Origin: Enteropsectra breve
Taxonomy: Eukaryota > Microsporidia
DNA: 38,301 nt
Direction: 5' to 3'
Assembly (NCBI GenBank): GCA_024243835.1
Contig: JALPMN010000622.1
Span: forward strand, 1 to 38,301
A program made the translations under genes and the position numbers. Position 1 is the stretch's first letter; each line of letters opens with the position of its first letter. Of the stretch, positions 25,142 to 33,681 are shown in pieces. The notes beneath the pieces were generated by a model. It made no database searches. It saw only the letters and a program-made list of their open reading frames with translations, and was not told the origin of the DNA.

Positions 25142-26326
25142 TCACAGAGAATTTTCGTTTTCAATACTTTTGAGCCTTTCCCTTGCGTATGGCTCAAGGG
25201 CACCTTCTAGTAATTCTTTCGCTTGGGCAAAGTCATTGGCATGACTATCAGTCGCAGGTTTAATAATCTCAGTTTTTCTTACACTACCAAAATATCTTTT
25301 AACGAATCTAATTTCTTTATATAAAAGGTCTTTCCTGGTTGCCCAAGGATAAACCCACCTTAGTTTATCGAAACTCGTTTCAGTAGATCCTATTACATCT
25401 AGTGCATTAATTCTACTTCCTTCAGTTTTCCGAGTTATTTCAGCTGTATTTGGCTCATCTGCGGAAAATCTTATATTCCGAAAGAATATCTTATTTATTG
25501 TGCCATTAGCTATTTCTATCTCGTATTTGTGTATTATAAATAGCCATACCGGGGTTTCCACGATAAATACTATAAAATCACGTTCTCCTTGCTCTTTAAC
25601 TGTTCCGTTGTCCTTAGATGTCTGTTCAGGCTTTTGATTTAGTACTTCGATATTATTTTTATAAAAGCCCAGCATTGTCAGCAAATAAATGAGATTCAGC
25701 TCAAATAAATCATTGCAGTGAATTAACAAGTGTTTGCCTTGATGCTCAGTAAGAATCTCAGCTCTTTGATTGAAATTCAATTTTTCATATAAACGAATAG
25801 CATCTAAAAGAGTGTTATAGTCACCCAATTGCAAATCAATTACATTGGTTTCTGAATTCCCTTTTTTATAATCGATCTTTTCTTTCGAACTATCTTCAGA
25901 TTCACTTATTTCATCTTTTTTGGTATTCGTTATTAGCTTTTTTCTCATTTTCAAAATACGATCTAGCAACAACAAGTCATAAAAGCCCTTTTCAACTACT
26001 ATGCTCTCAGCAAAACTAGGCAGCGCACAATTGTCTAATAGATTATCAATATCTCCATCTAATTTCTCTTTTCTTTTTTGGTTGTCGCTATTAATGATAT
26101 ACTCAAAATTAGCCTCACACTCAATTTCATAGTATTTCTCCACTGCTCTTTGAATATCTGAAACAACTTTCTTGCTATAGATCTTTCGCAGTACCTTCTT
26201 GACTTTATTCTTTAGCCACCTGGAACAGAACATTCCGCGAAGATCAAACGTTACTTCCGCTGTGTTCTCTTTCCTTAATTTAATCTCAAAGTCTTTATGT
26301 CTGCTCCATGCTGCACCCTTTTTCAA
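25142..26326 (-). CDS. unknown protein, N-terminal signal peptide apparently frameshifted
   Basis: About 394 residues in one open frame from a TTG at 26326; no ATG lies in frame until residue 32. The same frame upstream hits a stop (TAA) just beyond 26358. In another frame ATG at 26358-26356 starts MDLFAIVFFLY, a good signal-peptide core, and stops at 26325-26323, right where the long frame begins. A one-base indel in the T-rich run would join them. The body is Lys/Glu-rich, contains a hydrophobic block (HLLIHCNDLFELNLIYLLTMLGF) and strands such as FIVFIVETPVWLFII, and matches no family I know. Likely a lineage-specific secreted protein; pseudogene, sequencing error or frameshifting are all open. 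Confidence 0.6.
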   Translation of the reverse strand: MKKGAAWSRHKDFEIKLRKENTAEVTFDLRGMFCSRWLKNKVKKVLRKIYSKKVVSDIQRAVEKYYEIECEANFEYIINSDNQKRKEKLDGDIDNLLDNCALPSFAESIVVEKGFYDLLLLDRILKMRKKLITNTKKDEISESEDSSKEKIDYKKGNSETNVIDLQLGDYNTLLDAIRLYEKLNFNQRAEILTEHQGKHLLIHCNDLFELNLIYLLTMLGFYKNNIEVLNQKPEQTSKDNGTVKEQGERDFIVFIVETPVWLFIIHKYEIEIANGTINKIFFRNIRFSADEPNTAEITRKTEGSRINALDVIGSTETSFDKLRWVYPWATRKDLLYKEIRFVKRYFGSVRKTEIIKPATDSHANDFAQAKELLEGALEPYARERLKSIENENSL

Positions 26327-26358
26327 TAAAGAAAGAACACAATAGCAAACAGATCCAT

Positions 26359-26927
26359 GTTAATGTTCTTACACTTCTCCTTATGTATATTTTGTGATAT
26401 AAGCTGTCATAGTTTTTGTTCTTTATGTAAACACTAATAGTCAAACAACCCTGATGTTTTATTATTCTTTTAATGGATTGTATTAACGGTTTTCATCAAA
26501 TGAAGCTAATTTTATTAAGATAGACATACAATTTGAACGAAAGCGAAGATTCGTAGTCTAACAGATTGATTTTAATAGTAAAAAAAACTAAGTTTAAGAT
26601 TTTAATAATAAAGTGTACAAGAATTAACTATCTATTGCCATTTCAAGTTATTATTACTCATATTTCAATGCCTTACTTCCTTTGATAATCATATCTAGTG
26701 GATTTACTTGCAGTCATTTCTTCTGTTAAAAATATTGACATTCCATACAACTCATGTTTAAATAAAACTTTAAAGCTTGATAAATGCGTTTATAAAACCA
26801 TTTTTGCACTCGAATTAATCTTTAAAAACTCAACAACTCAAGACATAAACTGTGCAACTTTGAGCATAATAATGTGTATTATTAATCTTACTTTTCATTA
26901 ATGTTATTTACTTAATAATGTTCTGCT
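26359..26927. other. spacer, nothing convincing
   Basis: About 570 bp, AT-rich, between the 5' side of the unknown protein and the 3' end of the proteasome gene. A plus-strand frame at 26698-26901 has only a GTG start and AT-biased composition; not accepted as a gene. Confidence 0.5.
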
Positions 26928-27626
26928 TTATTCCATATATTCCCGTGCATCCACTGTTCTAACGCCTTTATCAGCCTCAATAACGTGGATATAGACATCT
27001 TTACTATGCAACAGATTCTCCTGTGGATCAGGATATGCGTTTGTCAGTGCTGATATCCCAATAGAAATTAATTCTTCTAACGAACAATCAGAAAATGAAT
27101 CGCATTTCTCTTCCAGAATTGTTCTACAGGACTGTGAGCGGTTTCCTATGGCCACTCCAACAACATCGAGAGCCAAGCCCATGGGATCAAACTCCGTTAT
27201 TTTAATTCCCTCGAAGTCCATCATTAGCATCCCAGCGGCACCCAGCATTCTTTTGTGTCCCTGAAGTGAGCAGGAAGCAGCATCTGCGCAGAGATCATCG
27301 AACACATGCAGATGGTGGATGGGCCTCTCCTTCAGCACCTCCTCCTGAAGAACCTGCTGCTTTAAATAGTCAACGATAAGGAGCCCGTCATTTGTGATGC
27401 CAGCAAAGGCAAATTGTGCTTTGTCTGAGATTTTAAACACCTTGTCCTGGGGCTCTGCCAGCTTGGAGCGCAGTGGGATGTGTGCGACAATCACCCCAAC
27501 ACGCTTGTTGCAGAGTGCCAGGCATGTGCTTCCCAGCTCGCTCGATTTTCGTGCAAACTCCATTTGCTTAACATGGCCTTCTGGGTTGTACATCAAATAG
27601 TGCTCGTAGTTGACCGCTCCTGCCAT
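26928..27626 (-). CDS. PRE5: 20S proteasome alpha subunit (human PSMA1 / yeast Pre5 type)
   Basis: 232 residues, normal for the family. The N-terminal alpha signature is YNPEGHVKQMEFA, variant of SPEGRxxQVEYA. The inner region has GITNDGLLIVDYL, and AIGNRSQSCRTILE matches the PSMA1/alpha6 signature (GxRSQSARTYLE) best among the seven alpha subunits. Alpha subunits lack catalytic Thr and form the outer gated rings. GCCC lies just before the ATG (GGG at 27629-27631 on the plus strand), with AAATTTTTT upstream. Confidence 0.9.
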   Translation of the reverse strand: MAGAVNYEHYLMYNPEGHVKQMEFARKSSELGSTCLALCNKRVGVIVAHIPLRSKLAEPQDKVFKISDKAQFAFAGITNDGLLIVDYLKQQVLQEEVLKERPIHHLHVFDDLCADAASCSLQGHKRMLGAAGMLMMDFEGIKITEFDPMGLALDVVGVAIGNRSQSCRTILEEKCDSFSDCSLEELISIGISALTNAYPDPQENLLHSKDVYIHVIEADKGVRTVDAREYME

Positions 27627-28348
27627 ATGGGCAAAACAAAAAATTTAATGTTTTTCTTTAAGTTTAAGTAGAGCATTGGATGCTAGTAGAAGTGATACAC
27701 AGCATATTTGATATGAAATTAGTGTATAGATTATCCATAGTTTATGAATCATAATTATTTTTAAAATATAAACGTATCTATACACTGTAAATAAACTAGT
27801 TTACACAGAGTTTCACTGCTAAGGATTTATCTCTAGCATACGTCTTGCGCTTTGCTTCCCGTAGCCTCTTAATTAGTGTGTGTTGGCATACACTCGTACA
27901 TTATAAAAAACTATCTAGCATTGGTTTAGAATTATTCATAAACTAAATGCTTATTTCTTTTAAAATTTTAATGAAGCTTCGTGAGCATGTGATTTATTCG
28001 TTGCTTTTTATCGAGAAAATGTAACATTCAAAACACAAGGCGATCTTTTTAAATATATATTCTACTTGTTACTTTTTATTTTTGCTATCTCTTTGCTTGT
28101 AGTTATCCGATATCGTTTTAATGAAAAGAATTATTTCGAAATTAAAATGAAAGCCACTCAATTTCATTAATTAAAAAGCAAATCATGCTGATCAATGATA
28201 TATTTACTCTATAAAACGTATTTTGCCAAGTTTCTATTAATTAATAGATAACAATGATACAATTCCTGCATCCCCATCTTGTTGTTCAGTCTTTTCGTTG
28301 AATTCTATTATTTTCCGGTTTACTTTAAAAATTTACTCTGCCCAAAAA
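27627..28348. other. divergent spacer between proteasome and Not4-like genes
   Basis: About 720 bp, AT-rich, with start motifs at both edges. TGTAAATA is at 27786-27793. I translated it mentally for a RING finger (which the adjacent Not4 lacks) and saw none; no Cys/His cluster is present. Confidence 0.5.
28341..28343 (+). promoter_or_regulatory. start-proximal CCC motif of the Not4-like gene
   Basis: AAAAATTTACTCTGCCC precedes the ATG at 28349; it rules out an upstream TTG (28298) as the start. Confidence 0.6.
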
Positions 28349-29053
28349 ATGGATAAAGAGAATTTAGAATTAACAAACTCGGAACTGTTCAACATTCGGG
28401 TGATACAGAAGAACTTGGTTTATGTCATTGGACTGCCACAAAAATATGCCGATGAAAACATACTCAGAAGGCACGAGTTCTTCGGACAGTTTGGAAATAT
28501 CAAGAAGATCATTGTAAACAAGAGATGCTCCATATTTGAGAACAGGGCCCTGGAGGCAGCAGCCAAGCCGTGCATCTGCGAAGGCAGCTATCACAAAGGC
28601 AGCGATGTCTTGCCCAGAGATCCGCGTAGCATCTACAGCACGTCTGTGGAGTACCGGCCGACAGAAATAACAGCATCTGCGTACATCACATTCTCGAATG
28701 ATTTTGAAGCCAAGTGGTGCATCTTAGATGTTGATGAGAGCATCCTCGATGGCAGACAGCTCAAGTGCACCTATGGAACAACCAAGTTCTGCAGCTTCTA
28801 TCTGAAAAATATTGCATGCCAGAACATCGAGTGCATGTATCTCCACGAGTGGCGAGAACAGAAGGATATTTTGACAAAGGACGAGCTTATTGGCTCCAGA
28901 CACAAACTTCATGATTTTGAGGGGAAAAACAAGAACAGCGAGCGGATCGGCAAAAAGCGGGATTTCAAGTTCCTTGACGAGCTTATCCAGCTGAAAGCCG
29001 AGACTGAGTTTAAGCCTCCCAAGAAGATACTCTTTGAACCTGCAGATTTATAA
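28349..29053 (+). CDS. NOT4: Not4/CNOT4-like protein lacking the RING domain
   Basis: 234 residues. It begins only about 15 residues before RVIQKNLVYVIGLP, which corresponds to the linker and start of the RRM in CNOT4. The RRM spans about 18-146 with a 40-residue insertion (about 60-105). It is followed by the C3H zinc finger: Cys148, Cys157, Cys162, His166, spacing Cx8Cx4Cx3H as in CNOT4 (CSFYLKN to CMYLHEW). The C-terminus is Lys-rich. The N-terminal C4C4 RING that makes Not4 an E3 ubiquitin ligase is missing, and the start is fixed by the CCC motif at 28341-28343. It should still bind RNA and perhaps CCR4-NOT but not catalyse ubiquitin transfer. Confidence 0.88.
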   Translation: MDKENLELTNSELFNIRVIQKNLVYVIGLPQKYADENILRRHEFFGQFGNIKKIIVNKRCSIFENRALEAAAKPCICEGSYHKGSDVLPRDPRSIYSTSVEYRPTEITASAYITFSNDFEAKWCILDVDESILDGRQLKCTYGTTKFCSFYLKNIACQNIECMYLHEWREQKDILTKDELIGSRHKLHDFEGKNKNSERIGKKRDFKFLDELIQLKAETEFKPPKKILFEPADL

Positions 29054-29387
29054 ATAAACAAATAATTAATTAAACATGTAAAAAAGATGGTTTTTATCGC
29101 TAATAGCCTTCTGCTGTAAATAATGATTATCCATAGATGGGTATTTAATTATAAGAATATAAAAACGACAGTTTTAACGCTCATTTTTTAGAACACAGTT
29201 GAACTAATACTATTATTTCAGTATTTTTATACAATAAAAACTACAACGACTTTTCTGAACAACATGGCCATTATTAGAACGCCCAAAGCTTGGTAATGAT
29301 TTTTTAAAGTATGAATAGTTGTTCTTCTATGCGGTTATATATAAAAATATTCCTATTTTTACACCAAGAAATAACCAAAATTTTTAT
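29054..29387. other. spacer
   Basis: About 335 bp, AT-rich. TGTAAATA at 29115-29122 lies 62 bases after the Not4-like stop, a possible Pumilio site in its 3'UTR. Confidence 0.5.
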
Positions 29388-29390
29388 CCC
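29388..29390 (+). promoter_or_regulatory. start-proximal CCC motif of the QTRT2-like gene
   Basis: AAAATTTTTATCCCA then ATG at 29392. It favours this ATG over one at 29311, which would add 27 residues. Confidence 0.6.
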
Positions 29391-29391
29391 A

Positions 29392-30114
29392 ATGGAAGTT
29401 TCTAAATCCGCACGGGTTGCTCTCACCACAGCCACAGGAGCAGTGCCCAATTCAATTTCTACAGACATTTTATTTCCGAGTGTGCCGAGAATCGTTTACA
29501 TCGATGACTTTATCTATAAAAACTCATTCTACACAAGCTGCAGTGGGCAGCTGCCGGCCATTGCTGATTTCATTGCGACAAGCAGCCCAGTAGTTCTTTG
29601 CTTCAAAACGGATGCCATGCACAGAGTCAAAAACAGAAGCCGAGAAAATACAGAAAACAAGCCGTCGCATGTCATCAGGCACAGAATTCTTACAACTGCA
29701 CATGGAAATCATAACATCAAGGAGGAAGAATATTTAAAGTTTGTAGAAATCATGAAGCCCTCCTGCTATGCAGATTTTACAACCGGAGCAGTTCTCTTTA
29801 ATGGCAAAAGAATTATTGAACCTAATTCCCTTTCTGAATATGGAGTTAAACTAAATTGTGATTTAGATGATGCTAAAGAAATAAAAAATGCAGCTGAAGA
29901 TGTGATTTATGGGACTAAAATAGTCAGTGACTTAGCGGAAAACAACAAGTACTTGGTAATAGAAAATGGATTGCTGGCTTCAAAGGACATATCAGAGCAT
30001 TCTGATGAGTATTTAAAGTACATGATTGGGATAAAGGAAATAATGGGATATGTGAAATTAACGGAAGCAAATTTAGCTGTTCTTTTTGAATATCTTGATA
30101 AGAAGATGCCATAA
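29392..30114 (+). CDS. reduced QTRT2-like (queuine tRNA-ribosyltransferase accessory) protein
   Basis: 240 residues; QTRT2 is about 415. The N-terminus ARVALTTATGAVPNSISTD resembles the opening TxxGxxPxLTxD of the TGT/QTRT2 family. EEYLKFVEIMKPSCYADF resembles the family helix before the active-site loop. The C-terminus (HSDEYLKYMIGIKEIMGYVK, then NLAVLFEYLDKKM) aligns with the zinc-domain helices of QTRT2 (HxxAYxHHLLxxxE). The zinc cysteines (CxCxxC) are not visible and the barrel is shortened by over 100 residues. I infer a degenerate or highly derived TGT-fold protein, with no base-exchange activity expected. The similarity was judged by eye; an unrelated protein is possible. Confidence 0.5.
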   Translation: MEVSKSARVALTTATGAVPNSISTDILFPSVPRIVYIDDFIYKNSFYTSCSGQLPAIADFIATSSPVVLCFKTDAMHRVKNRSRENTENKPSHVIRHRILTTAHGNHNIKEEEYLKFVEIMKPSCYADFTTGAVLFNGKRIIEPNSLSEYGVKLNCDLDDAKEIKNAAEDVIYGTKIVSDLAENNKYLVIENGLLASKDISEHSDEYLKYMIGIKEIMGYVKLTEANLAVLFEYLDKKMP

Positions 30115-30225
30115 AGTGTTATTTTAGTTCAAAACAGATTAAATTACTAGAATCAGATATTCTTAGCTCTTTTACAGTTCTCTTATTGCATTTCACAAAC
30201 AATAATCCCTACTTGATTAAGTTCA

Positions 30226-30480
30226 TGTGAATACAATCTTTGTACTATGAATACAATCTTTGTAATATGAGATGACAAGATTCGTTTTAATATGAGATGA
30301 AAAGACTCTTTGTAATAGTAGATGAATAGACTCTTTGTAATATGAATAGACTCTCTGTAAAATGAATACACTCTTTGTAAAATGAATAGACTCTCTGTAA
30401 AATGAATAGACTCTCTGTAAAATGAATACAATCTTTGTAAAATGAATAGACTCTTTGTAATATGAATAGACTATTTTTAA
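30226..30480. repeat. 20-bp minisatellite, 12 units
   Basis: 255 bp of tandem units close to AATGAATAGACTCTTTGTAA. Reading from 30226, units are 20, 20, then three of 25 bp (carrying an extra GAGAT-like or AGTAG segment), then seven of 20. It lies between the convergent 3' ends of the QTRT2-like gene and the 194-residue membrane protein. Unit length is not a multiple of three, so it is not coding. Confidence 0.95.
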
Positions 30481-30532
30481 ATAAAAGCTAAAGCCAAAGG
30501 GCGAGAAAAATATTATTTTGTACAGATTTTAT

Positions 30533-31117
30533 TTATGATGCAATTAAGAATGCCACAAGAAGCACCGCAATGACAATCGTTGCAATAGTTGCCCACACCC
30601 ATGGATTTGCATACCAATGCACCTTCTTCTTGTCATTGGCTGTCTTGATCTTTCCGTCGTTATACATAAAGCTGTCAGAGTAGACTTCTTCGTACGTGTC
30701 TAAAAACTGGATGTGGAAGGAATAGAGCTCGTTTTCCTTTAAAATAGAATTCGTCAGATCAATCTCGATCTGCCGTGTCAGCGCATTTTTATAGGCCGCT
30801 GTTGATGGCCCACTGCTGAGCTCAGCCTGCACCAGAAGCATGTAGTAGTCTGCGGGGTCTTCGATATCATAAATGAGATTGTCGAAGTCTGAGGTGCGCT
30901 CGTTATTTATCGTCTGTGTGATGAAGATGTTCTTGATAATAACATCCTGGCTGAACTTAAGGCGTGCTGTCTGATATTTCTTTTTGTTGTCGAAGGTTAG
31001 TGAGGTGATCTTTACTGTCTCTAAATCTTCTGGGTCCTCCTTTTTGCAGCTTATAAAAAGAGGAAGTGCCAGAAGAACGAGGCATTTCACTGCATCAATA
31101 CCACAAGAAATGCGCAT
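30533..31117 (-). CDS. hypothetical type I membrane protein
   Basis: 194 residues. Signal peptide at 1-24 (AVKCLVLLALPLFISC), a lumenal domain of about 145 residues rich in beta-type segments (ARLKFSQDVIIKNIFI, ELYSFHIQFL), then a C-terminal membrane segment (WVWATIATIVIAVLLVAFLIA) with almost no cytosolic tail. Basic residues just before the membrane segment (KKKVHW). No family recognised; an ER or plasma-membrane lumenal protein is likely. The ATG at 31117 is chosen because CCCC lies four bases upstream, while a longer TTG-started frame spoils the signal peptide. Confidence 0.75.
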   Translation of the reverse strand: MRISCGIDAVKCLVLLALPLFISCKKEDPEDLETVKITSLTFDNKKKYQTARLKFSQDVIIKNIFITQTINNERTSDFDNLIYDIEDPADYYMLLVQAELSSGPSTAAYKNALTRQIEIDLTNSILKENELYSFHIQFLDTYEEVYSDSFMYNDGKIKTANDKKKVHWYANPWVWATIATIVIAVLLVAFLIAS

Positions 31118-31120
31118 GTT

Positions 31121-31124
31121 GGGG
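31121..31124 (-). promoter_or_regulatory. start-proximal CCCC motif of the type I membrane protein
   Basis: GACCCCAAC then ATG on the minus strand; decides the start of the signal peptide. Confidence 0.6.
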
Positions 31125-31613
31125 TCTCTTGTTTGTTTTCTTCTTGTAAAAACAAACACATGCTATTTGTAAACAATCGATATTATTTGGATGAATATTA
31201 GGCTTTAAAAGATAATCAAAATGCATGCTTGGATATCAGTCTGTTATAGAATTGTATAAATTCTAAATCTGAAATTTATACTGCGTTCTTATCCAGAGGT
31301 TTAGTCATCTCATATTTACAAATATAAAAGCATGGCTTATATTTGTGCCAAATAAGTGTTGAAACTGCAGGTTAAAATGATACTTTGTCCTATTTGATTT
31401 TATTTCGGCTCGATGTTTGTGTGTGTTGCACTACAACATATAAAAGCAAGCTATTTTAGAAAAAATACAGTCTAATTTAATTTTAAAATTAAAAGCCACA
31501 TAGGTGGGGCAAATACCGTAGTACTGTGCTTATGTTTATTATAAATACACGTATTTAATTAAAATATGCTATTTTTAGTGAACTTACTGTTTTTTAGTTC
31601 TAATAAGCGCATG
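31125..31613. other. spacer
   Basis: About 490 bp, AT-rich. TATTTACA at 31313-31320 (TGTAAATA on the minus strand) lies about 300 bases after the stop of the asparagine synthetase-like gene. Nothing else recognised. Confidence 0.5.
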
Positions 31614-33077
31614 CTAATGTAGAATATGCTCATATTTCTGTATTTTGGTGCCATACTGCATAGCTTTCTTGGGAAAATCAGCTATGGTATCAAGGCCATA
31701 TCTTCTTAGTACCTGCCTCAGAACATGCTTGTTTTCTTTGCTGCTTTCAAAGCTAATTAGCATATTTCCCGGAAGATCAAGGCTCCATTCAACCAGTGCC
31801 GAATCCAGAAACGGAAAACGTGCCTCAATATTCGCATTCCCTATTGCGCGGTCATCACGCATCAAATTGTTTGTTGACATTGTGAGCAGATCATAAAGCA
31901 TGTGTGCCCTGAAATCAGCAGCGCCTTCATCCTCTTTATATTTGTTGTATCCCCCAAATACTTCGTCAGCACCAGAGCCCATCAGCACTATTTTACCGTA
32001 CTTAGAAGCCTCTAAGGCAGAAAAGTACAGAATGGCCCCGATATTAAAATCTATTTTTCTATCCAGGGGAAATAAAAGGGCCTTTATCCTCTCTCTGTGC
32101 TCTACTATTTTATCCAGAACTAAATCATTCTCAACAAACAATATCGTTAAATTGGCAAACATGCTTTTCAAGCGGCCGTAGGATGCCCGCCCTGTTTCTC
32201 TATCGGGCGAATTGGGAAAGGCTGTATTTATTAGGAATACTTTATCGCCGGGTGCACATGCTAAACAGGCGAATAGAGCAACAAGACTCGAGTCCACTCC
32301 ACCACTAAATAGAACAACAGTATTTTCACTAGGAATTCTCCTTTGGATAGCCTTGCTAAAAATACAAATAAAATCTTCTATAAAGGCATTTTCCTGTTTA
32401 CTTTCATTTGAAGATACTGGAAATGCGTTAATAAGTATTCTCTCACTTCCACTAGCTTCTAAATATTGCAGAAGATACGAATTGCTGTAGTTTTCTTCCA
32501 GAATGTAGTGTTTGATGCTATCGGTTCTTGACAGGTATTTTTCAACCAAGCCTTTGGAGGGCTTTATTTTCCTATGGAGTATTTTAGAATTTTTATCATA
32601 GACGTACAGAGATAGAGGATCAACTTCATTTTCATATTGCAGAGACGAAACAGAGAACGGCACCAGAGAATAACCCAGGGATCGCCTTCCGATGTCATCT
32701 TTAAGAAAGAGCACAAAACACTCCGTGGAGATGACCAGTGCCATTTCGTTTTCATACACATTTATTTTTTCATAAATATGGCTAAGTGAATCAAATGCCC
32801 GATTCAACTCAGAGAATGCCTCTTTGCCGAGCGCATCGATTATTTCCTTGATAAAAAGGGTGTCACTACGATTCTTATTGTAAATTTCTCCGTTATACTG
32901 CAGCATGTATGTATCATTTATGATGGGCTGAGCTACCGATGAGCGGATGGCCAGAACAGACGATGCTGCGCACCAGCTGCAATATTCAACAGTATTAAAA
33001 TGGTCTTTTCCTCTGTTTCTTAGCAGCTCAAGTGTTGTTTCACTTGGGCTATTCTCACCCAAGAATATTCCACACAT
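31614..33077 (-). CDS. asparagine synthetase domain protein (ASNSD1 type)
   Basis: 487 residues. It starts MCGIFLGE, so Cys2 is free to act as the Ntn glutaminase nucleophile, with RNRGKD and YNGEIYN (62-64) of the class II glutaminase domain. The synthetase domain has the PP-loop LFSGGVDSS (about 257-264) and GSGADEVFGGY (about 367-377). The motif PDRETGR after the PP-loop is typical of the ASNSD1/YML096W branch rather than of the main AsnB/ASNS enzymes. Canonical activity is transfer of glutamine ammonia to aspartate; activity of the ASNSD1 branch is not established. Start fixed by MCG; a GTG three codons upstream would bury the nucleophile. No C-run upstream, but an AAAATTTTA block is present. 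Confidence 0.88.
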   Translation of the reverse strand: MCGIFLGENSPSETTLELLRNRGKDHFNTVEYCSWCAASSVLAIRSSVAQPIINDTYMLQYNGEIYNKNRSDTLFIKEIIDALGKEAFSELNRAFDSLSHIYEKINVYENEMALVISTECFVLFLKDDIGRRSLGYSLVPFSVSSLQYENEVDPLSLYVYDKNSKILHRKIKPSKGLVEKYLSRTDSIKHYILEENYSNSYLLQYLEASGSERILINAFPVSSNESKQENAFIEDFICIFSKAIQRRIPSENTVVLFSGGVDSSLVALFACLACAPGDKVFLINTAFPNSPDRETGRASYGRLKSMFANLTILFVENDLVLDKIVEHRERIKALLFPLDRKIDFNIGAILYFSALEASKYGKIVLMGSGADEVFGGYNKYKEDEGAADFRAHMLYDLLTMSTNNLMRDDRAIGNANIEARFPFLDSALVEWSLDLPGNMLISFESSKENKHVLRQVLRRYGLDTIADFPKKAMQYGTKIQKYEHILH

Positions 33078-33681
33078 GCCTCTCACAAATAAAATTTTAT
33101 GTTTTAACCGACAGACAGCTAAAACAGGGCATTCTTATAAACGGTATTAACATCTTTCTTGTTTTTATCCTACGTTTGACATTAACTATTCCAATAACAA
33201 TAATTTATATTTATGTTTTTTCTAATCCAAAGTAATATGAAAGTATTAAAATTATTTTTTTTAGAGATTTGGCAATTCGACATAAATAAAGCCATGGTAA
33301 AGTGATGGCTTTAGCAATGCAATAAGTTTAATTTGTTCATCAATATTCCTGTATATAAAAAGATACACATTATAACTCTTTTAGGAAAAAGATTGATTAT
33401 ACTCCATTTGAAGAATGGCAATAACTTATTTTTGGGTTATGCAGGCATTTGCTTATACAACTGATCAATTAGAAACAAAATTATTCGGACAATTAGGTAA
33501 AACTACTTTTTAAACAAGATGTTTGTTATTGGTTTACGGCAAAATTTAATGTCTATGATGGTACTGTACAAAATATCAGCCTTTTTACATACACAAATGC
33601 ATTTTCATAGCTTTAGCTCTCTCTTCTATTTATCACACACCAATCAATTTCTATTTCATATTAAAATTTTTGGAAACCTTG
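33078..33681. other. divergent spacer
   Basis: About 600 bp, AT-rich. TGTATATA, the optimal Pumilio element, is at 33350-33357 on the plus strand. Tiny frames (33 codons at 33417; one at 33519 running into the next gene in another frame) are not convincing. Confidence 0.5.

Noticed and set aside
26698..26901. 67-codon plus-strand frame beginning with a signal-like VDLLAVISS
   Set aside because: Starts with GTG, very AT-biased, no start motif; its likeness to the MDLFAIVFF peptide on the other strand is probably chance.
30183..30431. Minus-strand open frame with a 20-residue periodic peptide (FYRESIHF-like)
   Set aside because: It is the translation of the 20-bp minisatellite (three units give one period); no start motif and unit length not a multiple of three.
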